DNA of 64,000 nucleotides from Circinella umbellata (Eukaryota > Mucoromycota > Mucoromycetes > Mucorales > Lichtheimiaceae). The translations under genes were made by a program, and so were the position numbers. The DNA lies in assembly GCA_025093555.1 (NCBI GenBank), contig JAIWNF010000036.1:481218-545217 (forward strand). Direction: 5' to 3'. Of the stretch, positions 1 through 12,721 are shown piece by piece (positions within the stretch are counted from its first letter, which is position 1; each line of letters begins with the position of its first letter). A model generated the notes under the pieces. The model saw nothing but the letters and a program-made list of their open reading frames with translations, made no database searches and was not told the origin of the DNA.

Positions 1-2123
1 AAGCTCTTGTTGCTTTATCCAAGTTCTCTTTTAATAATATTACATTTGATTGTCGTTCTGTTATTTGTTCAGTTAAATTGGATAATTGTTTATGTAATTC
101 TGTCATACGTTCAGTTTCTTGATTAAACTTAGTATCAGCTTCTTGTTTAGTTTTTTCAAGATAGGGCTATATAAAAAAAACAGAAATGAGTTACTTTATC
201 ATAATGTTAAACCCAATGATAATAATGAAATACTTACTATCGCTATACGTTTCAAATCAATTGAACTCATTTTATCAAGACTTGATGCTTTTGGAAAGAA
301 TCTCAATTGTAAACTCTTTCCTTCTTTAGTATGTGTGATATCAAGTTCGTTTAATTGTTCATTATATTCTTTTGTATGTCGATCCACCTTTGATAATAAT
401 TTGGATAATTCATTTTCAGCAATACTTTGTTCTTTAGTTAATTTTTGGATTAATTGTTGTGCATTAGCATTTTCTTTTTCCAAATCAGTTTGTTTTTGAT
501 ATAAACGATCAATTTCTTCTAAAGAAGTATTTAAAGACTTGAATTTTTCTTCTATTTCAGCATATTCTTTCTCTGTCCTTTTACATTGACCCTCTATGAA
601 TAGATTTATTATGTTATTAATATATAATAATAAAGATAAACCCTTTGTTCCTTCACATAATGGTAATATTAATATAAAATTTACCAAGTTCTTTTGCTTC
701 ACGTTCAGTTTTTGCAATTGATTCTGTATATTTTGCAACCTTTTTTCGCATTTCATTATTATATTCCTCAAATTTGGTCATATCTTTTTCCATTCTTGCT
801 CTTTTTTCAAGACATTTTTCTTTCATATTCTTCATTATTATAAATATAAATATACCAAGTTAGTTAGAATAAAATCATATCTTTACTCTTAATAAATTAA
901 ACTTACTGGTTTCGATTTTAATTCATCCCATTGAGCTTGAAGAATTTCATTGGCTTGTGATACTTTTTTTGATTGTTCAACATACTTTATTTTCAAGTCA
1001 CCTACATAAATAATACTAATGAGTAGTTGTTGAAAAAAGAAAACCTTATAATATATGTATTATATATAGTTACCAAGTAATCGACGTAATTTTTCATTAT
1101 ATTCATCAAACTCATTTGCACCATGCAAAAATGCTCTGTAAGTAGCAACAGAATAATCATAAAATAAAATATTGGTATCTTCGGTTCTATCATCATCTTC
1201 TTCATCACCTTGTTTATCTTTATAATGATCTGTAATTGCATCAAAATCCTATATATTTGATATTTAGTCTCCTTTTTACTATTTATTGTTTCCACTCTCA
1301 TTATTTTATTTTACCTTACACATTTCAACCATCCATGATAATACAGCCAAAAAGGATGGATAAGAATGTGGTGCAGCAACTGAAAATAAAGCTCTCGGAC
1401 TTAATGTATCTGTACGTGGATATTTAAATGCTTTTAATATATCAATAAAAACATCTTGAAAACGTTCAGGATAAATATAATCAGGTGTAACATGTAAGTG
1501 TAAAAATTTAAAAATTTGTTGAAAAGTTCGATTTTCCAAGTTTCGTAAAGCTGTTGTGGTAATAGGACCATATCCATGATCACTCAAATATTGTACAATC
1601 AATCGAATGGAGGCTCGTTGAAATTCGGGATCTCGAATAGGTCGATTATCTATTGCTGAGCGTGGTGGAGGAGGTCGATCTGTACTTGCTGCAACAAAGG
1701 AAGGTCGAATCAATATACTTGATCGTCCACTTTTTATATATAAAAAAAAAACATTATACAAAGACTTGTTAATTTCATTTCGTTTTACAAAAGATTAATT
1801 ATTCTCTAAATGTTTATATACATATAAATATAAATATATATATTTATATATATTTACCTGGTAGGTACTGATGATGGATTACGTTCAAATAAGGATGAGC
1901 CACTTACTTGTGATGCTATAGCGTTTTCATTTAATGTAGTAGATCGCATATTGTTATCAGTAGGTTGTGTTGCTCGTCTTGGTCCAAGTACTTGTGTTCG
2001 ACGTTGTTGTGTTGCTGTTAATCGAGACATTTTTGAGGGACCACCCATTGATGAAGGTGGCGCTCGTTTTGAACCACCCCGTGGAATTCTTGATGAACCA
2101 CTTCCATAGTTTCTTCTATCCAT
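1..2123 (-). CDS. NDC80: NDC80/HEC1 kinetochore protein, 5' part (gene runs off the left edge)
   Basis: Ndc80 is the microtubule-binding subunit of the outer-kinetochore Ndc80 complex. Exons read on the minus strand: 2123-1858, 1729-1315, 1248-1074, 1001-907, 829-685, 593-238 and 166 to the edge; phases join without a stop, giving more than 500 residues. The N-terminus is a basic, Ser/Pro-rich unstructured tail (MDRRNYGSGSSRIPRGG), typical of the Aurora-B-regulated tail. Exon 2 encodes the calponin-homology head with the family-typical run RDPEFQRASIRLIVQYLSDH and the tract FLHLHVTPDYIYPERFQDV. Exons 5-7 are charged coiled coil (KQTDLEKENANAQQLIQKL). The start is the first ATG before the tail. 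The C-terminal coiled coil that binds Nuf2/Spc24/25 lies outside the window. Identification is by family motifs and is strong; exact splice sites are by eye. Confidence 0.92.
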
Positions 2124-5100
2124 TGTTGAAAATAATAAAAAGGGACACGAAAAAAAAAAAAAGGAAAAAATGCAGAGCGCGTTTTAATTTTCAATGTAAC
2201 GCGAATCAGGCGGAGTGATCTACTTATCTTCATAGTAACAAATAGTTTATTTAGTATATTTGAGATGATGGTTAACTGTTATTAGTGTATATCTATATTC
2301 TTATTGTTTCTTATTATGAAATATATAAGCTAATTATTTTCATCAAGAATAGTATATAGTAATAAAGATATAGAATAATAATATGAGTTTGTTATCTAGT
2401 GTATTTCCCAATTTATAAATAGTTTAATAACAGTCTATTAACCTATCAGCTTATTACATATTATATAAACTCTTTAGTAATAGGAGTCGAAACAAGATTA
2501 AATGAAAGATTGGATTTATTCATATGTTTAAATATATCGATAAATTCAAACAAAGACGCTTTCTTTGTAAAGAGTAATTATTGACAATTGATTTTTGAAG
2601 GATCAGATAAAGCGGTTCACAGTTTAGTTGTTAACGTACATGTTTATCTGCATACAAATTCCAAGATGAGACAAATCAAGTTTGATTGGATCATCAGTTG
2701 CTGCGTGAATTTCTGTTAAAAAATATGTTACCAACAATATCTTTGATGCTATCAATGTTATAGTTGTTTTTATTGTATAATAAACACAGTACGGTGAATT
2801 TTCGTTAAACCGGTCTACTCTCAATAATATGTAAGGTTTAGCAAAACACCGAATTTAACTTTTAAAACTCGATTGGAAGCATATATTTAATTAGAATGGA
2901 GGAGTGTGTTTAATAATGAATACTTCTTTATCCGAAAGCAAGCTGCATAATACAGTATAGTTGTATTTTTTTTAATAATGACAAAAAATAAAACAAAAAT
3001 TGCAAAATAGAAATCTTTAGTTTTATACAAGAAAAAAAAACAGTAAAATATATAGATTATGTGCGAGATCATAACAAGAATTCCAACAACATGGTGGAAT
3101 GTCCAGAATATATAGATGGAAGTTTTATTTTATTCATAATGCTGTTAAGTATAATATTTTTTTTTTGTCGCGAAAAAAAAAATTGGTTTCGCGTCATGCA
3201 AAAAAAAAAAAAAAAAATTAGATTATTATTTTTTTATCATTTTCTTATTGAATTGGTTTTACCCCCCATTTTTGAAGTGAAGGAGGGAAAAGATGATTAA
3301 AAAAAAGGAAACACTGGACAAATAGTGGAACATTAGAGCGACCTTCATTGAATTGGCCAGACCCAGTATGATCAACCCTAATCCATTGAACTACCTGCCT
3401 CTTGAGGGAAAAAAAAAAAGAAAAAAAAAAAAAAGTTCGTTTCAAAAGACAACCTTTTATAACTTTTTCTTCGTGACCGTTTCCAGAATTTTTGAATTTC
3501 CGTTGTCATGACTGTTTTAATTTCAAATACAGCTCAGGACATGTGATGTTGCCTAGTAACAAATTTTGTATGAAAGAAATAAAAAAAAAACATAAAGGGG
3601 ATGATAAAATAGAAAACTGTTTAAACTATGTAATAAAGAAGTATAGATCGAATCGTCAAACATCAAATTCTTGTTACCGCTTATTTTACAGCCAGCTCCG
3701 AAAAAAGCACAGACCTCCTTAGTGTCACTAACTTCTTTTTTTTTTGTTTGACAAGGGAAAAAGGCAAAACATTTTTGAAATTGAATATCTTTGTAATCTG
3801 TTATAAATATTTAGTTTTAAATATTATAATAATTTTAATTTTCTTTTTAAGAGGTGTGGCATTTTAAGAAATAGTTCCGTGAATTGCATAAATATTATGT
3901 GTGTGCGTGTCTCTCTCTCACATACACACTGTGTGTATACGTGTCATATTAAAAGAAAAAGAAGAACGTTACTCAAAATAGCAGAAATAAACTTGTGTAC
4001 AACTGTTTCATAACATGTTGTTGACAATAGAATCATTTGTAGAGCCACTATCATCTGCCTTGATTATACTGTTTGTGTCTGTGACACATCTTCACTCACA
4101 GGATTACCGGTTTGTCAAATCACCAAGGTTACACCATAGAAAAATCCTGTGAAATCCTGTAATATCAAGTAGAGAAAAATAATTGAGAGATGTTATGAAT
4201 TTAGCTACGACATTACCGATTTAACGAGAAATTAGTGTACTGGTGTCTTTATTTTCTTTATCTGAAAGAAATATTAAAAGTGAGCACTTTACATACATTA
4301 ACTTTTCTGTGTGGTTCTCTAATAACATGATAGACTTTACGCAATAACTCTTTACAACACGTCTACATGGTCCACAAAATAATCAATGTTGAGGCAATAC
4401 AGAGTTTCTATTTGATCATAATAGTAATTTGTCATTTTGACGACATTAAGAGCAAGGGGCTGAATGAAGAATGATTAAAACAATAGTTAAACTATAATTG
4501 AAGGGAGAAAGAGGGGGAGACACCCTTGGAAAAAGCGACACTGTATGACAACAGGCAGACAATATAATGATCTGGATAAACAGACTAAGTAAAGCTACTA
4601 TTTTGAAGATACATACCAACTTTTTTCTTCTACTTTTCTATACTCTCGTCTAATATAAAATGTAGGATCTCCAATATAGTTGTAACAAGTAATGTTTTCT
4701 TATAAGATAAATATGCTGGTAGGTATATTACCTGTATAATGATTGACGGATATATCTTTTTGCTAGTATCAAAATGAAAGAATACATGCAAAAGAAAGGG
4801 GGGGGAATGGTAACCTGATTTTTGTTTTTATAAAGTACATTGTTGTGACTCGGACTGGTGGAATTTCAAGTATGGTGATATTAGACACGAATTAACATAT
4901 TTATATACGCATTTTACACAAACAATATTCAATTTTTTGTACGTGATGTCAACAAAAATATAGCGTCTAATTGTTTTGATAAAATATTGTATTAGAATAA
5001 GCAAACTAATATCAAGGAAAGCAAATATACGAAGAATGAGCAGTATGATTTGTTATACTAGTAGTTTTGTCTATCCAAAATAATAATAGTACGTAAAAAT

Positions 5101-5607
5101 TATAATCGAATTAAATAATTGAATCTATGATTATTATTTTTTGTTTAATTGTACGTAAAAATTCGATTAAAAAAACCGTCAATGAACTTTTATTGTATTG
5201 TATACATATTAAGTTGTTGTTGTTTTTCATATGTATTGCTATGTACGTATTACATTAATAATTGTGTTTCTAAATGTATAAACTTATTAATTACGCTTTT
5301 CTGTAATACTTTCTTTCAACACCAATAAAAGAAAAAAGAAGAAGAGGGGGTAAATGAACATTGAATAAGAGAAAGAGATTGTTAGTTGTTCACACATACA
5401 TACACACACACACACAAAAAAAAAACAATAGCAAAATTGATATATGTTATGAAGAAAGGTTAATGATAGGTGAAAAAAAAAAGAATATTAGAAACATGTT
5501 AAAATAATAATAATAATGATAATAGTAAATGATAATAAGACACGGCACATCAAAAAAGAGTTAGAAAAAAGAAGAGTTAAAAAAGAAATAAATGGAATGG
5601 AAGAATA
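2124..5607. other. Intergenic, no supported gene (3.5 kb)
   Basis: AT-rich spacer between the NDC80 start and the stop of the UBTD-like gene, so it holds the NDC80 promoter and the downstream region of its neighbour. The open frames here are short, low in complexity and lack splice-joined continuation. Poly-A/T runs (near 2150, 3200, 3415) and short CA/TG repeats (3898-3940, 5396-5415) are present. No tRNA or other RNA gene was recognised. Confidence 0.6.
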
Positions 5608-6767
5608 TTATTTCTTTGATACCAAAGCCTGAATAATTGCACCATTAGCAATAATAATAGATCTTGATTGCTGTTCTGGTATAGATTCCTTCCCTGTTTT
5701 TGTTATCGTTGTTTCAAATCCTTCATATAAAATCTTATCCTCTTCTTGTAAAATACGACCGAGATAAATCAAACGAATATTATGAGTTTGTACTGATATA
5801 TTAGGTGTTTGCATATAAATTCTGGTTCGTAATGATGAAACTGTTTCATCTGTTTTACTAATATCCACTTTAATATCTTGTGCAGTTGATAATCGAACTG
5901 TAATTGGAATAAGATTTGATGTTGTAGTTGGTGCTGTGGTTAATGGTACATCTGATGAAAGTGATTTTTTATCCTCCTGTTGTTGTTGATGATGATTATC
6001 ATCTTGATGATTTTTTGTATTATTATTATTTTCTTGTTCATTATCAATTCCTTCTTCTCGTTTAATATCGGTCTGTGCCGGCACAGACGTGGATGCAATC
6101 ATTCCTGTTGTATCATCATGATCTTGTTCACTTTCATTCTCGGATACGATTAAATTGGTAGGATCAATAAAACAATACAATGGAATCACATATCGATTAC
6201 CAAGTTCTATATCATTTTTGAAATATATATACATTATACTTATTAAACCTTTTTCTTCCCAATATATATACTCTTAATTATTATAATATTTACCATCATA
6301 GCAACCTTCAGCAGGATTACCAGTAGGAATAATAATATTTGCAGCATCCAATATCGATTGAGCCATTCGAATGTCAGGCGATGTCATTGCTGCATGAAGA
6401 GCTTGCCAAATTTCCGCACGACCCTATTTATTTTTTACTTTTTAAACTTTTGTTTCCCTTCATTTTGTTATGTAATATTATAGTTTCTTTTGCTCTCTCA
6501 ATACAAACCTCATAACTCGGTGCTGTTTCCCAAAATACGGTCCGTTGGTTTTCTAATTGTGTTTGTGTTATAGGTGAATCAGCTGTCCAGTGAATACCTG
6601 TTCGTTTAAACGGTTTGCCTATAAAATAATAATATTAAAAACAATTAGAATAAGAATCTAAATGATTATTTATTATTGCTATATTCAAGTTCATCTTATT
6701 AACCTCCAGCGACAGTTGATCGTCGATTATCATCGTCGTCAGCGGCTCGAGAAACACAGCATCCCAT
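5608..6767 (-). CDS. Ubiquitin domain-containing protein (UBTD1/2-like), possibly lipid-anchored
   Basis: Four exons (6767-6704, 6618-6509, 6423-6294, 6206-5608) sum to 903 nt, 300 residues. The start MGCCVSRAADDDD carries Gly2 and Cys3/Cys4, the pattern of N-myristoylated and palmitoylated proteins, so membrane attachment is likely (inference). The conserved UBTD N-terminal domain follows: KPFKRTGIHWTADSPIT, then FWETAPSYEGRAEIWQAL and YVIPLYCFIDPTNL. A low-complexity linker rich in Gln, Asn and His (about residues 130-205) leads to a C-terminal ubiquitin-like fold (PITVRLSTAQDIKVDISKTD ... IRLIYLGRILQEED). No C-terminal Gly-Gly is present; the protein ends VSKK, so it is not expected to be conjugated. 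UBTD proteins bind E2/E3 enzymes in animals; the fungal role is not established. Confidence 0.87.
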
Positions 6768-7003
6768 GGGGAGATTTTCTTAATTGTAAATATTATTTAT
6801 ATTTATTTACTTTATTTTGAAAAGAAAAAAGTTGTCTTTTTTTTTTTTTTTGTTAAGTTTTTACTGCTTGGTTATTTGTATATTATTACTATTATTGTAG
6901 TACTGATTTAGCTGAAGTAAAATCAGCACGACGAGAAAAAAAAAAAGGGGGGGGTGGAGGAGGAGGAGTTCCAGTTTCCCAACTTTGCACGTGCTTTGGA
7001 ATT

Positions 7004-8166
7004 TCAAATTGGTATTGTTGTTGTCATGGACATGAGATCTGAAAAAGTCACCAGAGTAAAAGGATGTTGTATATTATGACTTGGACTAGGATCACCCATT
7101 AGTTGTGTATTAGATAAAAATGTTTCATCAGTAACAGTAGTAGAAGAAGATGAATAACAAATAGCACATAATGATTTAGGATCCAACCAATATAATTGAA
7201 ATTGCCATACTCCTTGTTTCTTTTCATCATCTATTATTAATTCAATCTTTTTGTTTTCTTTTTTATTTAATTAACTCTTTTTCTTTTGCTTTATCCGCTT
7301 TATTATCATATCAACTCATTTTACCTTGTTATTGATTATATCATTTTGAAAACATAAATCATGTAAATCCATATACAATCCAATACCTAAAGCTTTAATA
7401 TAACTTTCTTTTAATGCCCATAAAGCATAAAATGTTTCTATTGGATTTACATGATTTTGTAGGATCTTTAATTCTTTGGGTGCTAACTATTGAGAAAAGA
7501 AAAAAGGGGGAAAAGAATTAAGTTATTATAAATTGACACTAAATTATGCACTCTTTTCTCTTTATATATTATTTACCTGAGGAGTAAAAGTATCAATAAG
7601 TGTATTAGATGACATGGAAGACATACTATCTGTTGTTACGATATCAATACCAACTTTTTGATTAGATTGATTTGTAGCTATTAAAATAACCCAATCACCT
7701 TGATGTGATACATTAAAATCATATAAATTATTATATCCCTATAATTTTATTATTCTTTGTAATTAACCTTTTTGTTCTGTCTGTGAAATTCCCCCCCCCC
7801 CACTTCCATAAATAAAACTTACCAGTAACTTTGGTTTCCCACCTTTTTGTTCCTGAACAAATTCTAATGAATTTAAAGTCATTCCATAATAACGAACAAA
7901 GACGTATCTACGTAATAATTGACTTGCTATTGCTAAGCGACGATCATTTTCAAATTTAAAACGTAAAATACGTTCACGTTCTTCTTTTGTTTTTAACCAA
8001 CTTATTGCTTCGTTAAACTATTATTTTGAGGTGTATGTGTTTTTTTTTTGGAACCAATTAACATATAGGTAATCATAAAAAAATAAGTTGGTAGTCCTGG
8101 TAATTAATATAAGTTTACCTTGGCTTCATTTAATTCTTGACGAATATTGAATGCTAATAAAATCAT
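7004..8166 (-). CDS. 4'-phosphopantetheinyl transferase (Lys5/NpgA/AASDHPPT type)
   Basis: It transfers the phosphopantetheine arm of CoA to a serine of carrier proteins (Lys2, fatty-acid or peptide synthases); in fungi the Lys5 type is needed for lysine synthesis. Five exons (8166-8119, 8017-7823, 7738-7577, 7486-7325, 7246-7004) sum to 810 nt, 269 residues, normal for the Sfp-type family. Visible motifs in order: RRYVFVRYYGMTLNSLEF with GGKPKL (CoA-binding side); NVSHQGDWVILI; KVGIDIV (the Mg-binding GxD); and LWALKESYIKALGIGL (the W-x-x-KES-x-x-K motif). The upstream gene on the same strand ends only 57 bp before this start, so the promoter must overlap that gene's 3' end. An 11-base C run lies in intron 2. 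The C-terminal about 45 residues (from the CYSSSS run) are poorly conserved. Confidence 0.93.
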
Positions 8167-8223
8167 ATTATATAAAAAAAAAAAAGAAAGACGAAAAAAA
8201 AAAGTATTTTATTTTTTATTTTT

Positions 8224-9256
8224 TTATGAAGGAGAATAATGTCGCATAACAAAAAGAGTATCTTTGGTATTAGGTAAACAAGCTACTTCTAAAGTAACAA
8301 TAGCATCACCAGTACTATCCATAGGAAAATAACCTCGTTGACGTTTCGGAACAACCAAGACAGGTAATTGACCTTGTCGTATATGTGAATCAAATATTTC
8401 TATTCCTTTATCTATTTCTTGTTCATTCATTAATTTCATTTGATTATCATAATCAAATGTTGTCCATACAACTGCTTCTTCTTCTTCTTCCTCTTCCTCT
8501 TCTTGGTTTTCATCATTATTATCTCCATATCTTTCTCTTAATAATAATCGAAATACCCAAATATGATCAAGAGAAGCAATACGTCTTGCTTCACCTTCTG
8601 CTGTGGATGAACTATGAATTCGACCTCGTTGACCCCCTCGTAACCGTAAACCACGACGATAACTATTTGTATTATTGGTACTGCTTTCACTACTTCTTGA
8701 TTGTTGTATTGGATTTGGGTAAAAGGAAGGTTGTCCAGGAAGGTAAGGACGATAAGAATGAGGTGGATATTGATTGTTCATAGTAGTATTAGTAGTAAGT
8801 TGGTGTAAAATATCTTGTTGTTGATATTCATCCAAAACATCACCAGTAGGTCTTGAAGATAAAACAGTTCTTATGGATCGATTACTACTATTATTATTTT
8901 TTCGAGATCGTGATATTAATTTTGGAGTAATTTTTTTCATTAATGCTGTAAATGACCATCTTCTTTTTCGACGTTTTTTAGATCGATAATTATCATTATC
9001 ATTATCAATTATTTCTGTATAAGAGGGCGGCTAATATAATGTCATGTCAAAAAAAAAAAAAGAAAACATACTTATTAGATTGAATTTATTCAAGGAGGAG
9101 GCGAGGTGTTCAAAAGATAATTTTTACCTTATCTTCTTGTTCTATAAATTCATCTTGATAACTACGACGATTATTATTATTAATATTATTATCAAAATTT
9201 AAAATAGTATCTCCAGCAGAATGACGTCTAGGTCGTGTAGTAGTAGAATCAGACAT
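8224..9256 (-). CDS. Unknown protein with basic N-terminal part and acidic tract
   Basis: Two exons (9256-9128, 9030-8224) give exactly 312 codons, 311 residues. Order of features: RPRRHSAGD near residue 10; a PPSY motif at residues 44-47 at the start of exon 2 (PPxY-like, possible WW-domain ligand); a basic run RSKKRRKRRW that could be a nuclear signal; a Gln/Asn/Tyr/Pro-rich middle; RRGLRLRGGQRGR; then LDHIWVFRLLLRERYGDN and an uninterrupted Glu run. The C-terminal 90 residues look folded (VWTTFDYDNQMKLMNEQE, LPVLVVPKRQRGYFP, DAIVTLEVACLP). I do not recognise the family. It sits 57 bp upstream of the phosphopantetheinyl transferase start, same strand. Confidence 0.72.
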
Positions 9257-9401
9257 ATAAATATAAAAATATAATATATATATATATATATTATTTATTA
9301 AAAATAAAAATAAAAAAGAAGAAAGAGGATAATACAAGAAATAAAGAAGTATACAAGAAATAATAATAATAACAATAATAATAATAACATTCTTTTCTCA
9401 G

Positions 9402-9807
9402 TGATTTGTTTTTATCATTTCACAAAAAAGGCAAGCTCTTCTAAAGTATAATACACTTGTCACTAAAATCATGGGGCAATCCATCAGCTGATCTTGGATG
9501 AAGAAATGATTCTTCTGCTTTGAATACTTTTTCCTTATCTGGTTTTTGTAAAACGGCCTTTGAAAAATCACCAGCATCTTGAACAGTGTCAAAGACAAAA
9601 TTCATGGATGCTTTTTTATTTGAGTGTATTAAAAGGAGAGAGAGAGAGAGAGAGAGAAAAAAATGATTAGATAATAAAAATGGATAATAAATTATAGTAT
9701 GAACTCACTTTGTCTAACATTATGCTTTTCTGCAACAGCTTGTTTTTGATCATATTTAAGATCCAATCCATTTTATAATCATATTCTTTACCATTATGCT
9801 CATACAT
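9402..9807 (-). pseudogene. Probable relic of an NAD(P)-dependent alcohol dehydrogenase/quinone oxidoreductase, or a short orphan gene
   Basis: Minus-strand piece 9606-9443 reads NFVFDTVQDAGDFSKAVL, then SADGLPHDFSDKCIIL and a stop. The VFDTV motif followed by SADGLP resembles the nucleotide-binding half of zinc-type alcohol dehydrogenases (family knowledge, by eye). Upstream, 9807-9709 is open and ends at a GTGAGT donor; the intron holds a GA repeat. Joining the two in frame needs a shifted donor, and no full-length gene fits around it, so I favour a relic. As read, it would end in CIIL, a possible CAAX prenylation box, but in the dehydrogenase reading this is simply an internal sequence cut by a stop. 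Confidence 0.3.
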
Positions 9808-10340
9808 GATATATAGATATCTATCTATCTATGTAAAAAAAAACAATAGTTATAAAGAAAAAGTAGCAGAAAAGTAAAAGGTAAATAATAGAACGCATTT
9901 TTATATAAACTTTGTGAATAATAATTAAAGATTGTTTTGATACTTCCTTATAGATCTGTTAAAACAAAGAGTTCACGGTTAATCATCATTAACTATTTAA
10001 TAATTAATATAGTCACGTTGTGGATACACGTTAATCTATTTTACCTCCTTTTTTCTCTTTACTTTTTGCATGATACAGTTAAGTTCATATAGATGAATCA
10101 AATGATTCTTACTAGCTACAATGGTAGACGATATATACCTAATTATGCAAAATATTATTACTATTATTACCGAAAAAAAAAGTATGTCGATCATTTGCAT
10201 CATCTGAGCACTTTCTATCCAAACGATATTACGTAGTCATTCTTCAACAATTCCATATTTGCTTTGATGATCGCCATGGTTATATAATATTATTAAAATA
10301 ATAGAATGATGTATACAGTTCCCTCTATTTTATTTATATA

Positions 10341-12721
10341 TCACATATATTGCCAAAATTTTACATTTGCTCTACCTAATTTGTCAGATGCATACTGTAA
10401 TCCTTTTTTGGTTACGTTTTTACATTGATATATGCTTAGACTCAAAAAATGATTATTACCATTTATGGTTGTTGATGTAGCCTGATCAATAAATTGTTCA
10501 AGACCACAATCAGTCACACCTTGACAACTAGCAATACATAAAGACCGTAATGACTTTATCTCACCCAGTGCTTTCATAACTGTATCATTTAAAGATATAA
10601 AATAACCCAGTGTGATATTTTCAAGAAAAAAACAAGTAGTTATTGTTGATGACGATGACGATGATGATAATTGCTGTTTTTGTAACTTGTTATTGTTTTT
10701 GAAACCAGAAGCCAATGTAAGTAATCCATCTGTAGTTACTGCATTTGGATCCATCCCAGCATCAACAAGTGATAAAGTCTTTAATGAGTGTATTGTACTA
10801 AATATATATAGTGATTCATCCGATAATCGAACACCCGTTATATCAATCTCTTGTAACGTAGCAATATTGGCAAGTAAATAGATATTTTTTGAAAGTGAAG
10901 GAGTTTTTGGTTGAATAAAACTACGTGTACGATGTAATTGCCGTCGTGCCGTTGATGTTATTGCTGTTGTTGATGGTGTTGAATAAGAAGAATGACGTGT
11001 TCTTGATCCAATGGTTTGAAGTGGATAATAATCATGATTATTATAAATACTATTATAATTGTACTGATTTTGTTGTTGTTGTTGTTGTTGTCCTTCATTA
11101 TACCATTGATGAAGACGTATACGACGCCTGCGACGACGACTACGTGGAAAAATTCGAGGAAATAAGTTGATTCCTTCTATATCTACCATGAATCGTTTTA
11201 AACGTTCCATTTGAGATACCGCTTGAATAATAGAAGGATCTGAAACAAAAGGTGCTGTCAATCCAAGATGGAAAAGAGTATGAATATGATTATGTAAAAA
11301 TGAAACTAAAATATCCTTTTTAATTATACTGCCACCAATAATCAAATTTTCAAGTCGTTTTAATTTGATATGCTGTAAATTCGTCCATCCTAGCCCACGT
11401 TCATAGCCTGCTATAGGTTGTTTGAGAGATAATGATTCAAGTGTATTACTTGCTTTTTCTAGTAATTCTATTACTCTATTGGATCGATCTTCTTGGTCAT
11501 TTGCAAATTTAAACTCACGTAGTTGTAATATCATTTTCTCTCCTTTTTCATTTTTATCCTTGTCAGCTATATCATTTCTCCTTTTACTACTAGTATTATC
11601 GCTGCTGCTACTGGTACTGATATGACTATCCTTTCTACTCATAACCGTGTCGTCATGTAGAGTAGAAGATCGACCCCCATTCATAATGGATGAATAAGAA
11701 GCCATTCTGTTTTCATCATTATCACTATCAAAATCGTCGATATGAATGTTATTACTTTCAGGATAATTCATCAAATTACATTCCAAAAATTCAATGCATG
11801 GACATAATTCCAGTACACGACAAAAATTAAAATCGTTATAATTCGCTGGAGTAGAAAGCATGTGTATTTCAAGATCCATAAAAGGTGAAAATTCGATCCA
11901 ACGAATATTAGGACAATGATAAAGTAGTGGTATAATTGTTGAGTTGAAATCAAAATGGGTATCGAGTTGGAGATGTTTAAGATTAAGTAACAAAGGTGAT
12001 TGTTGTTGTTGAATTATATTTGGTGTTTTAGAATTAGAAGGTAATGAAATTGGTGTGGTATGAGTTGTAGTATTAGATGATTGTTGTTGTTGTTGTTGTT
12101 GTTGTTGACGCCATTTCTGTCGCTTATGATAATATTTATCTAATGATATCGACAAGTAGATTAGATTTGGACAGGTATTAGCAATAGTCAATAATGAAAC
12201 ATTATGTGAAAGTTCACATAACGTAAGTCGTGTCAATTTTTCTCTTGCTTTTTTTAATCCAGTAATAAAATCTTCTTCAACTACACAATCATTATCATTT
12301 CCTGGATGAACGACTATTTTATAAATAATATATATATATATATATATATAACATTAGAAAGAGATCAATATTATTATTATTATTATTTTCCTATAGATAA
12401 AATTGATATTCATTACTTACCAATAGAAGATATATTATAACAATGACAATGTAATTTGAGTTGTGTCATTAAAATATCTAGTGAATGATAAGATACAATG
12501 ATTTCACGTACATGGGATCCAAGACATTTTAAAAGACATGGATTACTTTTGGTCCAAATGTAATAAAAATCAACTTGTTTCCATAAAGTAGTTGAATGAC
12601 GTGGTACTTGTTCAAACCATGTATGACATACTTTTATAGATTCCAAACAAGAATGTTGATCAAGTAAAGAAAATACGACACAGTTGATTTCAAATGGTAA
12701 ACGATTAAAAATATTAGACAT
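10341..12721 (-). CDS. F-box protein with leucine-rich repeats
   Basis: Two exons (12721-12421, 12313-10341) sum to 2274 nt, 757 residues. The N-terminus is an F-box (IFNRLPFEINCVVFSLLD ... CHTWFEQVPRHSTTLWKQV), which binds Skp1 in SCF ubiquitin ligases. The rest contains LRR-like units: TRLTLCELSHNVSLLTIANT, LKHLQLDTHFDF, LENLIIGGSI, LQEIDITGVRLSDESLYIF, and near the C-terminus amino-terminal-domain style CC repeats (SLCIASCQGVTDCGLEQFID, LSIYQCKNVTKKGLQYASD). These are likely substrate-recognition repeats. Low-complexity insertions interrupt them: two poly-Gln runs, a Ser-rich block with DSDNDENR, an Arg run (RSRRRRRRIR). The start is the ATG directly before the F-box. The substrate is unknown. 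Confidence 0.88.

Noticed and set aside
3320..3420. tRNA-like phrase on the minus strand (GGTAGTTCAATGG)
   Set aside because: No T-loop GGTTCRANNCC and no closing acceptor stem; the resemblance is limited to a D-arm-like phrase.
3492..3722. 76-codon plus-strand frame MNFRCHDCFN...
   Set aside because: Short, no splice-joined extension, no family motif, lies in AT-rich spacer.
12331..12351. TA repeat as a possible regulatory element
   Set aside because: It lies inside the intron of the F-box gene and is an ordinary microsatellite.
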